Counted from the stretch's first letter, positions 8,063-19,326 are shown. The stretch: DNA of 64,000 nt from Sphingopyxis sp. (GCF_016793825.1 NZ_JAEULM010000021.1:62001-126000); one strand, 5' to 3'. Notes: generated from the letters alone by a model not told the origin. Numbers and translations are program-made.

Positions 8063-9510
8063 CCGCCGCCGCCCTCCCTGCCCCGCTGCCGGCGCGGATC
8101 AAGCTTGCGCACGGGCTGGGCTCGGTCACGCTGGGTATCAAGGAGGCGGGGCTCACCACCTTCTTCATGCTCTATTACAACCAGGTGCTCGGCTTCGATC
8201 CGCGCACCGTGTCGATGGTGCTGATCGGCGCGATGTTCGTCGATGCGATGGTCGACCCGTTGATCGGCCGCCTGTCGGACGCGACGCGGACCCGGATCGG
8301 GCGACGCCTGCCCTGGCTTTACGGCGCAGCGGTGCCGATGGCGATCGCCTGGGCGCTTTTGTGGGTATCGCCCGATATCGCCACCCATTCGACGTTCGGC
8401 CTCGCGCTCAACGTGATCGCGGTGCGCATCCTCGTGTCCGCGTGCGAAATCCCCTCGATCTCGCTGGTCGCCGAACTGACGCGCGATTATGACGAGCGGA
8501 CCACGCTGATCCGCTTTCGCTTTCTGTTCGGCTGGCTCGGCGGGCTGGTGGCGACCGCGCTCGCTTACAATGTGTTTCTGAAATCGGACGACCCGACGCG
8601 AAGCGGCCTGCTCGACCCGTCGGGCTACACGGCCTTCGGCCTGTTCGGCGCGGTGCTGATCCTTGTCACGACCCTCGCCTCGGCGCTGGGCCAGCACCGG
8701 CGCATCCTGGCGCTGCCGCCGCCCGCGACGCCGCGGCACGGCTCGTCGATGCTCGCCGATATCGCGCTCGCCTTTCGCAACCCCGCCTTCGTCGCGCTGG
8801 CGAGCGGGGCGCTGTTCATCATCACCGGCTATGCGACAACCATCGCGGCGATCAACTATGTGATGCTCTATATATGGCAACTCACCGATGCGCAGCTTCG
8901 CCTCTATCCGCTGGGCCTCGCGATCGCTGTATTCGGCGCCTTCGCAACGGCGGGCGTCGCACATCGCCGCTTCGGCAAGCGCGACACCGCCATCCTCGCG
9001 GTCCTGATCAGCGGCGGGATCGCCTTTCTTCCCTATGCCGCGCGCAACCTCGGCTGGTGGCCCGATCTGGGAAGCTGGACGTCGATGACGTTGCTGCTCG
9101 CCTTCATGACCGTGTCCCTGCTTGGCCTGATCGTCGCCAACATCTCCTCCTCGTCGATGGTGGCGGAGATCGTCGAGGCGCATGAGGTCGAGCATGGAAC
9201 GCGGATCGAAGGGGTGTTCTTTGCCGGCTATCTGATGGTCCAGAAATTCGGCCAGGCCCTTGGCATCTTTCTGGTCGGCCAGCTCGTCGCCTATGTCGGG
9301 CTGGGCGCACAGGTCCGCCCGGAAGACTGGCCCGCGAGCGCTGCCGCCACGATGGGCTGGATCTTTGCCGCGTTGATGGTCCTGCTCGCCGTCGCGGCCG
9401 CGGCCGGCCTGCGCCGCTATGCGATCGACCGGGCTGGCCACGGAGCACGGCTGGCCGCGCTCGCCTCGACCGCCGGCCATGCGCGCGATAGCGCAATCGA
9501 CGGTCCTTAG
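8059..9510 (+). CDS. GPH-type MFS transporter (MelB-like), copy 2
   Basis: A second 483-residue MelB-like carrier, clearly a paralogue of its neighbour: it shares GLGSV near the N-terminus, DPLIGRLSDATRTRIGRR in the first cytoplasmic loop, SLVAELT-DYDERT in the middle and EGVFFAGY-MVQK near the C-terminus. Predicted cation-coupled uptake through the inner membrane; the substrate is unknown. The start overlaps the previous stop (ATGA), which implies translational coupling. A tandem duplication followed by divergence, or a pair that acts together, would both fit. It ends 110 bases before the next operon. Confidence 0.9.
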   Translation: MTAAALPAPLPARIKLAHGLGSVTLGIKEAGLTTFFMLYYNQVLGFDPRTVSMVLIGAMFVDAMVDPLIGRLSDATRTRIGRRLPWLYGAAVPMAIAWALLWVSPDIATHSTFGLALNVIAVRILVSACEIPSISLVAELTRDYDERTTLIRFRFLFGWLGGLVATALAYNVFLKSDDPTRSGLLDPSGYTAFGLFGAVLILVTTLASALGQHRRILALPPPATPRHGSSMLADIALAFRNPAFVALASGALFIITGYATTIAAINYVMLYIWQLTDAQLRLYPLGLAIAVFGAFATAGVAHRRFGKRDTAILAVLISGGIAFLPYAARNLGWWPDLGSWTSMTLLLAFMTVSLLGLIVANISSSSMVAEIVEAHEVEHGTRIEGVFFAGYLMVQKFGQALGIFLVGQLVAYVGLGAQVRPEDWPASAAATMGWIFAALMVLLAVAAAAGLRRYAIDRAGHGARLAALASTAGHARDSAIDGP

Positions 9511-9590
9511 CAGACGATTACGCAGCCACCGACACGGGAACAATTATCTGTGTGGCGGGACTTGGCAAGGCGGTCGAATCGGTCCAAGGG

Positions 9591-9606
9591 TTTACGTAAA
9601 CGTAAA
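9591..9606. promoter_or_regulatory. Candidate operator TTTACGT-AA-ACGTAAA
   Basis: A perfect palindrome with seven-base arms and an AA centre, 14 bases before the ATG of the ACAD11-like gene. Its position next to the ribosome-binding site fits repression. It matches the one-mismatch copy at 5633-5648, so one regulator probably controls both arms of the catabolic locus. Confidence 0.6.
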
Positions 9607-9620
9607 GGGAAGGAACGCAG

Positions 9621-10910
<1,290 letters not shown>

Positions 10911-10937
10911 GACACCAGCTATTCGGAGAGACAGATA

Positions 10938-12029
10938 GTGACCAAAGCCGCCGTCCTTATCGAACCGGGCAAGCCGCTGCAGATCGAAGACGTCGTCATC
11001 GACAAGCCCGGTCCGCACGAGGTGCGTATCCGCACCGCCGCCTGCGGGCTCTGCCATTCGGACCTGCATTTCATCGACGGCGCCTATCCGCATCCGCTAC
11101 CCGCCATTCCCGGCCACGAAGCCGCCGGCATCGTCGAGGCGGTCGGCAGCGAGGTCCGCACGGTCAAGGTCGGCGACGCGGTCGTCACCTGCCTGTCGGC
11201 CTTTTGCGGCCATTGCGAATTCTGCGTCAGCGGCCGCATGTCGTTGTGTCTGGGCGGCGACACGCGGCGCACCGCCGGAGCGCCGCCACGCATCACGCGC
11301 CCCGACGGATCGCCGGTGGGCCAGATGCTGAACCTCAGCGCCTTTTCCGAAGCGATGCTGGTCCACGAGCACGCCTGCGTGCGGATCGATCCCGACATGC
11401 CGCTCGACCGCGCCGCCGTCATCGGCTGCGCGGTCACGACCGGCGCCGGCACGATCTTCAACGCCTGCAAGGTGACGCCGGGCGAAACCGTCGCGGTCGT
11501 CGGTTGCGGCGGCGTCGGGCTGGCGACGATCAACGCCGCGAAGATCGCCGGCGCGGGCCGCATCATCGCCGCCGACCCGGTTCCCGAAAAGCGCGCGCTG
11601 GCGCAGAAGCTCGGCGCCACCGACGTGGTCGATGCCCTTGCCGACGACGCCGCGAAGCAGATCGTCGAACTGAGCAAGGGCGGCGTCGATCATGCGATCG
11701 AAGCCGTCGGACGTCCAGCGTCGGCAAGCCTCGCGGTCGCCTCGCTCCGTCGCGGCGGCACCGCGACGATCCTGGGCATGATGCCGCTGTCCGAAAAGGT
11801 CGGGCTGTCGGCGATGGACCTGCTTTCGGGAAAGAAGCTGCAGGGCGCCATCATGGGCGGCAACCGCTTCCCGGTCGATATCCCGCGCCTCGTCGATTTC
11901 TATCTGCGCGGATTGCTCGACCTCGACAGTATCGTAGCCGAAACGATCCCGCTCGACCGCATCAACGAAGGGTTCGACAAGATGAAGAAGGGCGACGCCG
12001 CGCGGTCGGTCGTCGTATTCGACCAATGA
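10938..12029 (+). CDS. Zinc-dependent alcohol dehydrogenase (MDR family)
   Basis: A medium-chain dehydrogenase of 363 residues. Catalytic zinc ligands are in CGLCHSD (residues 36-42) and GHE (59-61). The structural zinc lobe has Cys90, Cys93, Cys96 and Cys104. The NAD-binding motif GCGGVGL is near residue 190. It probably interconverts an alcohol and an aldehyde or ketone in the cytosol. The GTG start follows GGAGAGA at proper spacing, 27 bases after the ACAD stop, and the gene overlaps the kinase gene by ATGA. Similar enzymes sit in many sphingomonad acyl-CoA operons; the substrate cannot be given. Confidence 0.92.
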   Translation: MTKAAVLIEPGKPLQIEDVVIDKPGPHEVRIRTAACGLCHSDLHFIDGAYPHPLPAIPGHEAAGIVEAVGSEVRTVKVGDAVVTCLSAFCGHCEFCVSGRMSLCLGGDTRRTAGAPPRITRPDGSPVGQMLNLSAFSEAMLVHEHACVRIDPDMPLDRAAVIGCAVTTGAGTIFNACKVTPGETVAVVGCGGVGLATINAAKIAGAGRIIAADPVPEKRALAQKLGATDVVDALADDAAKQIVELSKGGVDHAIEAVGRPASASLAVASLRRGGTATILGMMPLSEKVGLSAMDLLSGKKLQGAIMGGNRFPVDIPRLVDFYLRGLLDLDSIVAETIPLDRINEGFDKMKKGDAARSVVVFDQ

Positions 12030-13099
12030 CCGGACCGATCGACGCCCAAAAGGCCTTCAGCGGCACGGTCGCGCCCGAGGGCGCCGACATTCTGGACGAA
12101 GCGAAGCTGACAGCCTGGATGGATGCGCATGTCGACGGTTTTCAGGGGCCGCTGACGCAAAGCAAGTTCGCCGGCGGCCAGTCGAACCCCACCTACAAGA
12201 TCGCAGCGCCGTCGGGGAATTATGTCCTGCGTCGCAAGCCGTTCGGCCCGCTGCTCCCGTCGGCGCACGCGGTCGATCGCGAATACAAGGTGCAGGCGGG
12301 GCTTCACAAGGCCGGCTTTCCCGTCGCCCGCCAATATGGCCTGTGCACCGATGACGATGTCGTCGGGAGCTGGTTCTATGTGATGGGCATGGTCGACGGC
12401 CAGACCATCTGGGACGGATCGATGCCGGGATCGACCCCCGAGAATCGCCGTGCCACCTATTTCGCGATGATCGATACGCTCGCCGCGTTGCACCGGGTCG
12501 ATGTGGACGCGGCCGGGCTGTCGGACTTTGGCAAACCCGGCAATTATTTCGGGCGCCAGGTCGATCGATGGACCAAGCAGTACAAGCTGTCCGAGACCGA
12601 AACCATGGACGAGATGGAGCGGCTGATCGCATGGCTGCCCGCGACGCTGCCCGAACAGACGCGCACCAGCGTCGTCCACGGCGATTATCGTATCGACAAC
12701 ATGATCTGGGCCAAGGATCGGTCGGAGGTGCTGGCGGTACTCGACTGGGAGCTGTCGACCCTTGGCGATCCGCTCGCCGATTTCACCTATGTCGCGATGG
12801 CCTGGGTGACCGAGAATGGCGGCCGATCGGGGGTCATGGATCTCGACCGCGCCGGGCTGGGCATCCCCGAGCTCGACGAGGTCGTCGAACGCTATTGCGC
12901 GGCGACGGACCGCGATGGCGTGCCCGACATGAACTGGTATTTCGCCTATAATTTCTTCCGCCTCGCCGGGATCATGCAGGGGATCAAGAAGCGCGTCATC
13001 GACGGCACGGCATCCTCGGCGCACGCCAGGGCGATGTCGGAGCGCGTCCTGCCGCTCGCCCAGCGGGCGTGGGACTTTGCACAGAAAGCCGGCGCATGA
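12026..13099 (+). CDS. APH-like phosphotransferase (LvaA / ACAD10-11 kinase-like)
   Basis: A 357-residue aminoglycoside-phosphotransferase-fold kinase. The nucleotide-binding N-lobe contains YVLRRKPFG (about residues 66-74). The catalytic loop HGDYRIDN is at 218-225 and the metal-binding DWE at 240-242. The subgroup with KFAGGQSNPTYK and YVLRRKP matches the kinase domain fused to acyl-CoA dehydrogenase in human ACAD10/11 and the stand-alone LvaA of the levulinate pathway, which phosphorylates a 4-hydroxyacyl-CoA. Antibiotic resistance is therefore unlikely. The start ATG overlaps the ADH stop, and the stop overlaps the SDR start, so all are translated as a unit with the ACAD11-like gene. Confidence 0.9.
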   Translation: MTGPIDAQKAFSGTVAPEGADILDEAKLTAWMDAHVDGFQGPLTQSKFAGGQSNPTYKIAAPSGNYVLRRKPFGPLLPSAHAVDREYKVQAGLHKAGFPVARQYGLCTDDDVVGSWFYVMGMVDGQTIWDGSMPGSTPENRRATYFAMIDTLAALHRVDVDAAGLSDFGKPGNYFGRQVDRWTKQYKLSETETMDEMERLIAWLPATLPEQTRTSVVHGDYRIDNMIWAKDRSEVLAVLDWELSTLGDPLADFTYVAMAWVTENGGRSGVMDLDRAGLGIPELDEVVERYCAATDRDGVPDMNWYFAYNFFRLAGIMQGIKKRVIDGTASSAHARAMSERVLPLAQRAWDFAQKAGA

Positions 13100-13872
13100 G
13101 CCTGTTCGACATGACGGGCGATGTCGCGCTGATCACCGGATCGTCGCGCGGCATCGGCAAGGCCACGGCCGAGGCGATGGCCGAACAGGGCGCGAAGGTC
13201 GTGATATCGAGCCGCAAGCAGGACGCCTGCGACGCGACCACCGCGGCGATCAACGAACGCTTTGGCGCAGGCACGGCGATTTCGGTCGCGGCCAACATCT
13301 CGTCGAAAGACGAGCTTCGGCATCTGGTCGACGAAACGCGACAGGCGTTCGGCAAGATCACCACGCTGGTCTGCAACGCCGCATCGAGCCCCTATTACGG
13401 CCCCGGCCTGGGCATCAGCGACGACCAGTTCCGCAAGACCATGGACAATAATGTCCTGTCCAACCACTGGCTCATCTCGATGGTCGCGCCCGAGATGCTG
13501 GAACGCGGCGCCGGATCGATCACGATCATCAGTTCGATCGGCGGGCTCAAAGGCTCTCCGATCATCGGCGCTTATGGAATTTCGAAGGCGGCCGACATGC
13601 AGGTCGCGCGCAATTTCTCGGTCGAATTCGGGCCGCGCGGCGTGCGGGTCAATTGTATCGCGCCGGGTCTTGTCCGCACCGACATGGCGCGCGCCTTGTG
13701 GGAAGATGAAGAGAATCTGCGGCGGTCCACCGCCGCCTCGACGCTGAAACGCATCGGCGAACCGCACGAGATCGCGGGCGCGGCGGTTTTTCTCGCCAGC
13801 CGCGCGGGGGCATTCACGACCGGCCAGACCATCGTCTGCGATGGCGGCGCGACTATTTCAGGAGGAGCATGA
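13096..13872 (+). CDS. SDR-family oxidoreductase
   Basis: A classical SDR of 258 residues. TGSSRGIG is at residues 14-21, CNAAS takes the NNAG position and the catalytic pair is in YGISK. ATG at 13096 overlaps the kinase stop (ATGA); the open frame continues nine residues further upstream but without a ribosome site. In the levulinate pathway an SDR (LvaD) reduces the 4-oxo group to 4-hydroxy before phosphorylation; this gene or the next one could do the same here, which is inference from context. The stop overlaps the following SDR. Confidence 0.9.
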   Translation: MSLFDMTGDVALITGSSRGIGKATAEAMAEQGAKVVISSRKQDACDATTAAINERFGAGTAISVAANISSKDELRHLVDETRQAFGKITTLVCNAASSPYYGPGLGISDDQFRKTMDNNVLSNHWLISMVAPEMLERGAGSITIISSIGGLKGSPIIGAYGISKAADMQVARNFSVEFGPRGVRVNCIAPGLVRTDMARALWEDEENLRRSTAASTLKRIGEPHEIAGAAVFLASRAGAFTTGQTIVCDGGATISGGA

Positions 13873-14675
13873 TGGGCGCTTTGGACGGCAAGATTGCCAT
13901 CATCACCGGTGCGGGCAGCGGCATCGGCCGTGCCAGTGCGCTGCGTTTCGCAGCCGAGGGTGCAAAACTCGTGATCGGCGACAAGACCGCGGCGGTGCAT
14001 GACACCGCAAAGGCCGTGCGGGACGCAGGCGGGGAAGCCGTCGCGCTGGAGATCGACGCCGGGGTCGAAGCCGACGTCGCCAAGCTGGTTGCGACCGCCA
14101 AGGATAGCTATGGCGGGCTCGACATCGCCTTCGCCAACGCCGGGATCATCGGCGACATGGGTGGCATCTTCGATTTCGATCCCGCCGCCTGGGCCGAAAC
14201 GCTGCGCGTCAACCTGATCGGCCCGGCGCTGATGGTGAAACATGCCGGCAAGGCGATGGTCGATCAGGGGCGCGGCGGCGCGATCGTCCTGACCGCCAGC
14301 GTCGCAGGCATCAATTCGGGCGCCGGCCCGGGCGCCTATTCGGCGTCGAAGGCAGGGGTCATCAACCTCGCCAAGGTTGCGGCACAGCAGCTTTCGACGA
14401 GCGGCGTGCGCGTCAACGCGGTCTGCCCGGGCCTCACCGAGACCGGGATGACGAAACCCACCTTCGACTATGCGAAAGCCAAGGACGTCACCCACAAGCT
14501 GGGGCAATTGAATCCGCTTCGCCGCGCGGCGCAGCCCGAAGAGCTGGCCAATGTCGCGCTCTTTCTCGCCAGCGATCAGGCGAGCTATGTCAACGGACAG
14601 GCGATCGCGGTCGATGGCGGGCTCACCAGTTCGCACCCGGTGACGCGGCAGCTTCTGGGCCAGACCTCGCACTGA
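13869..14675 (+). CDS. SDR-family oxidoreductase
   Basis: A classical SDR of 268 residues: TGAGSGIG in the first Rossmann loop, ANAG, and the catalytic pair in YSASK. GGAGGAG lies just before the overlapping starts ATGATG; the first (13869) overlaps the previous stop. It shares only family-level similarity with the preceding SDR, so this is not a recent duplication. It ends 13 bases before the aldo/keto reductase gene. Predicted to oxidise or reduce a hydroxy/keto intermediate with NAD(P). The specific substrate is unknown. Confidence 0.9.
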   Translation: MMGALDGKIAIITGAGSGIGRASALRFAAEGAKLVIGDKTAAVHDTAKAVRDAGGEAVALEIDAGVEADVAKLVATAKDSYGGLDIAFANAGIIGDMGGIFDFDPAAWAETLRVNLIGPALMVKHAGKAMVDQGRGGAIVLTASVAGINSGAGPGAYSASKAGVINLAKVAAQQLSTSGVRVNAVCPGLTETGMTKPTFDYAKAKDVTHKLGQLNPLRRAAQPEELANVALFLASDQASYVNGQAIAVDGGLTSSHPVTRQLLGQTSH

Positions 14676-14688
14676 ACGGAGCAGTTGC

Positions 14689-15636
14689 ATGCAATATCGC
14701 GACCTTGGTGACAGCGGCATCCGTGTTTCGACGATCTGCCTTGGAAGCTGGCTGACCTTTGGCGCGGGGGTTGATGGCGATGCGGGGCGCGCCTGCATAG
14801 ACACGGCGTTCGACGTTGGAATCAACTTCATCGACACAGCGAACATCTATGGCCGCGGCGCGGCGGAGAGTTTCCTTGGCGAGGCGCTGAAAGGCCGTCC
14901 ACGCGACAGCTATGTCCTTGCAACCAAGCTTTTCTTTCCGATGACCGAGAGCGACAAGGGTCTGTCGGCGGGGCAGGTTGCGAAACAGATCGATGCAAGC
15001 CTGACGCGGCTCAGGACCGATCATGTCGATCTCTATCAATGTCACCGCTATGACCCCGATACGCCGCTCGAAGAGACGATGGCGGCGCTGTCCGACGTGG
15101 TGCGCAGCGGCAAGGCGCGCGCGATCGGCTTTTCCGAATGGTCGCCCGAGCAGATCGAGGCGGCGGTCGCGCTCGCCCCGCCGAACGTCAAGTTCGTTTC
15201 GAGCCAGCCGCAGTACAGCCTGCTTTATCGTCGCCCCGAAGCAAAGGTGATCCCGATCAGCATGGCAAACGGCATCGGCCAGATCGTCTGGTCGCCGCTC
15301 GCGCAGGGCGTGCTCAGCGGTAAATATCTGCCGGGAGCGACGCTTCCCCCGGGAAGCCGCGCAACCGGCGACGACGCGCATTTCATGCAGCAGTTCCTGA
15401 CCGACCCGGTGCTCGAGGCAATCCAGCAGCTTCGCCCGGTCGCCGACCGTGCCGGCTGTTCGCTCGCACAGCTCGCCATCGCCTGGGTCATCGCGCAGCC
15501 GGGCGTCACAAGCGCCATCGTCGGCGCGAGCCGGCCCGATCAGCTCCGTGAAACTGCCAAAGCCGCCGACCTCGCGATCGATCCGGCGCTACTCGCCGAA
15601 ACGGCCGCCATCCTTGAAGGAGTTCGCATTTCGTGA
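14689..15636 (+). CDS. Aldo/keto reductase
   Basis: A TIM-barrel NADPH-dependent oxidoreductase of 315 residues. The catalytic tetrad is visible as Asp and Tyr in [11 protein letters not shown], Lys in LATKLF and His in YQCHRYD. It resembles the AKR group that includes potassium-channel beta-subunit-like and YghZ-like reductases. It reduces carbonyl groups in the cytosol, here possibly an aldehyde or ketone from the neighbouring pathway. The GTG of the next gene overlaps its stop (GTGA). Nothing unusual in length or composition. Confidence 0.9.
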   Translation: MQYRDLGDSGIRVSTICLGSWLTFGAGVDGDAGRACIDTAFDVGINFIDTANIYGRGAAESFLGEALKGRPRDSYVLATKLFFPMTESDKGLSAGQVAKQIDASLTRLRTDHVDLYQCHRYDPDTPLEETMAALSDVVRSGKARAIGFSEWSPEQIEAAVALAPPNVKFVSSQPQYSLLYRRPEAKVIPISMANGIGQIVWSPLAQGVLSGKYLPGATLPPGSRATGDDAHFMQQFLTDPVLEAIQQLRPVADRAGCSLAQLAIAWVIAQPGVTSAIVGASRPDQLRETAKAADLAIDPALLAETAAILEGVRIS

Positions 15637-16835
15637 GCCACGGGTTCGATACAAAGCGCCTTGACCGGATACCGGCCTTTCTCGCCGCCAAATATGTGAG
15701 CACGGGTCGCCTGCCGCATGCCGCCACGCTGGTGTCCCGGCGCGGCGAGATCGCGCATCTGTCGTGCATCGGTGACGCGCGACCGGGCGAAGCGCTCAAG
15801 GAAGACGCGATCTTCCGCATTGCCAGCATGACGAAGCCGATCACCAGCATCGCCTTCACGATGCTGGTCGAAGAGGGCAAAGTCGCGCTGTCCGACCCGC
15901 TGGTGAAATTTTGCCCCGAGTTCAAGGACACCGGCGTCTTCGTCGCGGGCGGCGGCAACGTCCCCTTTCTGACCCGCCCGCCCGTGCGGCCCATCCTGAT
16001 GGTCGATCTGCTCCGCCATACCGCGGGGTTCACCTATGGTTTCCAGGAACGCACGCCCGTCGATGCCGCCTATCGCAAGACGAAAATCGACGATTTCGAT
16101 GCCGCCTTCACGATGGACAGCTTCATCGAGGGACTGGCGAAGATTCCGCTGCAGTTCGACCCCGGCGCCCATTGGAATTATTCGATGGCGACCGACGTGC
16201 TTGGCGCGGTGATCGAACGGATCGAGGGCAAGCCCTTCGCGCAGGTCTTGCAGGACCGTCTTTTCGGGCCCCTTGGCATGGTCGATACCGGCTTCAAGGT
16301 GCCCGCCGATCAACAGCATCGCCTGACCGATGCCTATGCCTTCCATCCGAAGGACAAGATGCAGCAGTTCGACGCGGGCGATCGCAGCCGCTGGGCGAAG
16401 GATCGCAGCTTCCACTCGGGCGGCGGTGGCCTCGCTTCGACCCTTCACGACTATCACCGTTTCTGCCTGATGCTGCTCGGCGGCGGCAAATGGGGCGATA
16501 CGCGGATCATCAGCCGCAAGACGCTGGACCTGATGACGTCGAACCATCTGGTCGGCGGCGGCGATTTGACCCGGCACAGCGTCGGCATTTTTTCGGAAGA
16601 CGAAAATGCGGGGGTCGGCTTTGGGCTTGGCTTTGCCGTGACGCTCGACCCCGCGGCGGCGGGCATCCCCGGTTCGGGGGGCGACTATTATTGGGGCGGC
16701 ATGTTCTCGACCGGCTTCTTCGTCGATCCGGTCGAACAGATCTGCATGGTCTTCATGACCCAGCTCATGCCTTCTTCCACCTATCCCGTACGGCGCGAGG
16801 TCAAGACGCTGGTTCACGCCGCGATCGACGATTGA
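15633..16835 (+). CDS. Serine hydrolase, beta-lactamase/EstB-like esterase family
   Basis: A 400-residue protein with the penicillin-binding/class C fold. The nucleophile motif SMTK is at residues 65-68, with the second-motif tyrosine in NYSMATD and HSGGGG near the third element. No signal peptide is apparent, so it is probably cytosolic and acts as an esterase, lactonase or thioesterase rather than a beta-lactamase; this is a common role for sphingomonad homologues. The GTG start is coupled to the AKR stop. In this operon it could open a lactone or ester at the start of the pathway, which is inference only. Confidence 0.87.
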   Translation: MSHGFDTKRLDRIPAFLAAKYVSTGRLPHAATLVSRRGEIAHLSCIGDARPGEALKEDAIFRIASMTKPITSIAFTMLVEEGKVALSDPLVKFCPEFKDTGVFVAGGGNVPFLTRPPVRPILMVDLLRHTAGFTYGFQERTPVDAAYRKTKIDDFDAAFTMDSFIEGLAKIPLQFDPGAHWNYSMATDVLGAVIERIEGKPFAQVLQDRLFGPLGMVDTGFKVPADQQHRLTDAYAFHPKDKMQQFDAGDRSRWAKDRSFHSGGGGLASTLHDYHRFCLMLLGGGKWGDTRIISRKTLDLMTSNHLVGGGDLTRHSVGIFSEDENAGVGFGLGFAVTLDPAAAGIPGSGGDYYWGGMFSTGFFVDPVEQICMVFMTQLMPSSTYPVRREVKTLVHAAIDD

Positions 16836-16907
16836 AAATGCAACACCACCTTGCCGTTCGCGTCGCTCCGTCCGATGCGCACGGTCTATTGATTGAAGGA
16901 GTCTCCC

Positions 16908-18941
16908 ATGTCCGATGAAACCCCCGTCAGCGTGACGATGCAGAAGGATGGCGACGTTGCCGTCGTCATCGTCAACAATCCGCCGGTCAACGCACTGAGC
17001 TGGCACGTCCGCCAGGGCTTGAAAGACAATTTCGAGGCCGCACTCGCCGATGGCGGCGTGAAGGCGATCGTGCTGCGCTGCGACGGTGCGACCTTCATCG
17101 CCGGTGCCGACATCAGCGAATTCGGCAAGCCGCCGCGCGGGCCCGATTTCAACGCGGTGCTGAACATGATCGAGGCATCGTCGAAGCCGGTCGTGGCGGC
17201 GATCCACGGCACCGCTCTGGGAGGCGGCCTCGAGACCGCGCTCGTGTGCCATTATCGCGTCGCCGTGCCGTCGGCGAAGCTCGGCGTTCCCGAGGTCAAG
17301 CTGGGCCTGCTGCCGGGCGCCGGCGGCACGCAACGCTTGCCGCGCGTCGTCGGCGTCGAAGCGGCCGCGACGATGACGTCGCTCGGCGATCCCCTGCCCG
17401 CGGCCAAGGCGAAGGACCTTGGCCTCGTCGACGAACTGGCCGGCGAGGATAGCCTGGCGGCCGATGCGATCGCCTATGCCCGCGCGAAGATCGCCGACGG
17501 ACCGCGTCCCACCCGCAACCGCGCGGTGTTCGGCGACGTCGCGGTGATCGAACAGCTCAAGACAGCGAATGCGAAGCGCTGGCGTGGCTTCGAGGCACCC
17601 TATGCCAACCTCGCCTGCGTCGAAGCGGCGACACGCCTGCCCTTCGACGAAGGCCTTGCCTTCGAACGTGAGCAGTTCATGAAGCTGATGTTCGGCAGCC
17701 AGTCCGCGGCGCAGCGTCACATCTTCTTCGCCGAGCGTCAGGCTGCAAAGATCGACGGCCTGCCCAAGAATACCCAGCTTCGCGACATCAGGAAGGTCGG
17801 CGTGATCGGCGCCGGCACGATGGGCGGAGGGATCAGCATGAACTTCCTGCAGAAGGGCATTCCCGTCACCATCGTCGAGATGCAGCAGGAAGCGCTCGAC
17901 CGCGGGGTCGGCGTGATCCGCAAGAATTACGACGCGAGCGCCGCCAAGGGCCGCTTTAAGCCCGAGCAGGTCGACCAGATGATGGGCATCCTGACTCCGA
18001 CGCTGAACCTCGACGACCTCGCCGACTGCGACCTGATCATCGAGGCTGTCTATGAGGATATGGGCGTCAAGAAGGACATTTTCGGCAAGCTCGACACGAT
18101 TGCCAAGCCCGGCGCGATCCTGGCGTCGAACACCTCCTATCTCGACGTCGACGAGATCGCGACCGCGACCAGCCGCCCCGGCGACGTGCTCGGGATGCAT
18201 TTCTTCTCGCCCGCCAACGTCATGAAACTGCTGGAAGTCGTGCGCGGCGACAAGACCGCGCCCGACGCGCTGGCCACCGCCATGGCGATCGGCAAGAAGA
18301 TCGGCAAGGTCGCGGTCGTCGCGGGCGTTTGCGACGGCTTTATCGGCAACCGCATGCTGAAGCCGCGCCAGGTCGAGGCGATGAAGCTGCTGATGGAAGG
18401 CGCCACCCCGGCGCAGGTCGACAAGGTCCATGTCGAATTCGGCATGCCGATGGGTCCGTTCCAGATGAGCGACCTCGCCGGGGTCGATATCGGCTGGCAC
18501 CGCGACCCCAACCGGATCGAGAGCATCCGCGACGCGCTCTGCGCCGAAGGCCGCTGGGGCCAGAAGAAGCAGGCCGGATTCTATGACTATGACGAAAAGC
18601 GCAATCCGTCGGAGAGCGCGCGCGTTGCCGAACTGATCGAACAGTTCCGCGCCAAGGCGGGTGTCGAAAAGCGCGAAATCACCGATCAGGAGATCATCGA
18701 GCGCACGCTCTATCCGATGGTCAACGAAGGCGCGCTGATCCTGACCGAAGGCAAGGCCCAGCGGGCGAGCGACATCGATGTCGTGTGGATCTATGGCTAT
18801 GGCTGGCCGGTCTATCGCGGCGGCCCGATGTTCTGGGCCGGCCTTGAAGGCACCGACAAGATCGTCGCCGCGCTGGAAAAGCATGGCTTCGAGGTGGCAC
18901 CGTTGCTCAAGGAAAAGGCGGAGGCGAAGACGGGCTTCTGA
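16908..18941 (+). CDS. fadJ: Fused enoyl-CoA hydratase / 3-hydroxyacyl-CoA dehydrogenase
   Basis: A bifunctional beta-oxidation enzyme of 677 residues that hydrates trans-2-enoyl-CoA and oxidises the 3-hydroxyacyl-CoA with NAD. The N-terminal crotonase domain has the oxyanion-hole IAGADI (64-69) and [10 protein letters not shown] (100-109) with Glu109 and Glu129 as candidate catalytic acids. The dehydrogenase domain follows with GAGTMGGG (301-308), the His of GMHFFSP and two C-terminal helical repeats. ATG at 16908 follows AAGGAG; an upstream in-frame start lacks a ribosome site. It could be called FadJ or FadB; no thiolase gene is adjacent. A strong hairpin follows. Confidence 0.93.
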   Translation: MSDETPVSVTMQKDGDVAVVIVNNPPVNALSWHVRQGLKDNFEAALADGGVKAIVLRCDGATFIAGADISEFGKPPRGPDFNAVLNMIEASSKPVVAAIHGTALGGGLETALVCHYRVAVPSAKLGVPEVKLGLLPGAGGTQRLPRVVGVEAAATMTSLGDPLPAAKAKDLGLVDELAGEDSLAADAIAYARAKIADGPRPTRNRAVFGDVAVIEQLKTANAKRWRGFEAPYANLACVEAATRLPFDEGLAFEREQFMKLMFGSQSAAQRHIFFAERQAAKIDGLPKNTQLRDIRKVGVIGAGTMGGGISMNFLQKGIPVTIVEMQQEALDRGVGVIRKNYDASAAKGRFKPEQVDQMMGILTPTLNLDDLADCDLIIEAVYEDMGVKKDIFGKLDTIAKPGAILASNTSYLDVDEIATATSRPGDVLGMHFFSPANVMKLLEVVRGDKTAPDALATAMAIGKKIGKVAVVAGVCDGFIGNRMLKPRQVEAMKLLMEGATPAQVDKVHVEFGMPMGPFQMSDLAGVDIGWHRDPNRIESIRDALCAEGRWGQKKQAGFYDYDEKRNPSESARVAELIEQFRAKAGVEKREITDQEIIERTLYPMVNEGALILTEGKAQRASDIDVVWIYGYGWPVYRGGPMFWAGLEGTDKIVAALEKHGFEVAPLLKEKAEAKTGF

Positions 18942-18967
18942 GCCCCCGACGCCGGTAAGCAAAGCAG

Positions 18968-19006
18968 GGCCGCCTGTCCCACGCCGGGGCGGGCGGCCTT
19001 TCTTGT
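18968..19006 (+). terminator. Rho-independent terminator after fadJ
   Basis: Stem GGCCGCC / GGCGGCC with a GC-rich interior, followed by TTTCTTGTG, 27 bases after the fadJ stop. This is the only clear transcript end for the rightward catabolic series. Confidence 0.7.
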
Positions 19007-19052
19007 GTTGGGATGCCGCCATGGCCGCGGCGAAGAAAGGTCGATTCAGGGT

Positions 19053-19079
19053 TAAAGCGATGGTCACGGCTGCCGTTAG
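19053..19079 (+). promoter_or_regulatory. Sigma-28-like promoter TAAA-N15-GCCGTTAG
   Basis: The -35 TAAA (19053-19056) and -10 GCCGTTAG (19072-19079) are separated by exactly 15 bases, as in the classic FliA promoter TAAA-N15-GCCGATAA. The same -10 core, CCGTTA, with the same spacing precedes fliC, fliD and motA in this window. Transcription would start close to the ATG of the small secreted protein. Confidence 0.5.
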
Positions 19080-19087
19080 GGCAAAGC

Positions 19088-19324
19088 ATGATCGCCATGT
19101 CGCTCCTTGCCATCCTGTTGCTGACCGGAAGCGCTGCCGCGGAACCGCCCGCGCCGAAGCCGCAGGCAACCGCGATCGGCATCGCCCGCGCACGCATTGT
19201 CGCGCCCGCCGAGGTGCGGCGGATCAACGGGCGGCTGCAGGTCGTGACCGGCGATCGCCGCGCCCCGACGCAGGTGCATCGTACCGCACGCGCCGACGGT
19301 GGCGAAACGGCGGATTTCTATTGA
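19088..19324 (+). CDS. Small secreted protein of unknown function (78 aa)
   Basis: I do not recognise a family. The 78-residue product begins MIAMSLLAILLLTGSAAAEP, a clear Sec signal peptide with likely cleavage after SAAA, leaving about 60 residues that are basic and rich in Ala, Arg and Pro and end in DFY. ATG 19088 or 19097 could be used; neither has a strong Shine-Dalgarno site, which suits a very short leader. A longer open frame starts at 19013 but would bury the signal. It stands alone between a terminator and a REP pair, and the sigma-28-like site immediately upstream hints at expression with late flagellar genes. Confidence 0.6.
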   Translation: MIAMSLLAILLLTGSAAAEPPAPKPQATAIGIARARIVAPAEVRRINGRLQVVTGDRRAPTQVHRTARADGGETADFY

Positions 19325-19326
19325 TC

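Noticed and set aside
12026-13099. Reading the APH-fold kinase as an antibiotic-resistance gene
   Set aside because: Operon partners and N-lobe sequence match the ACAD10/11-LvaA subgroup; nothing suggests aminoglycoside or macrolide substrates.
15633-16835. Reading the SMTK protein as a class C beta-lactamase
   Set aside because: No signal peptide and a catabolic operon setting; an esterase or lactonase of the same fold fits better.
15540-19193. Very long antisense open frame (over 1200 codons) across the AKR, hydrolase and fadJ genes
   Set aside because: High third-position GC creates long open frames opposite real genes. The product has no family features and lies wholly on genes with clear motifs.
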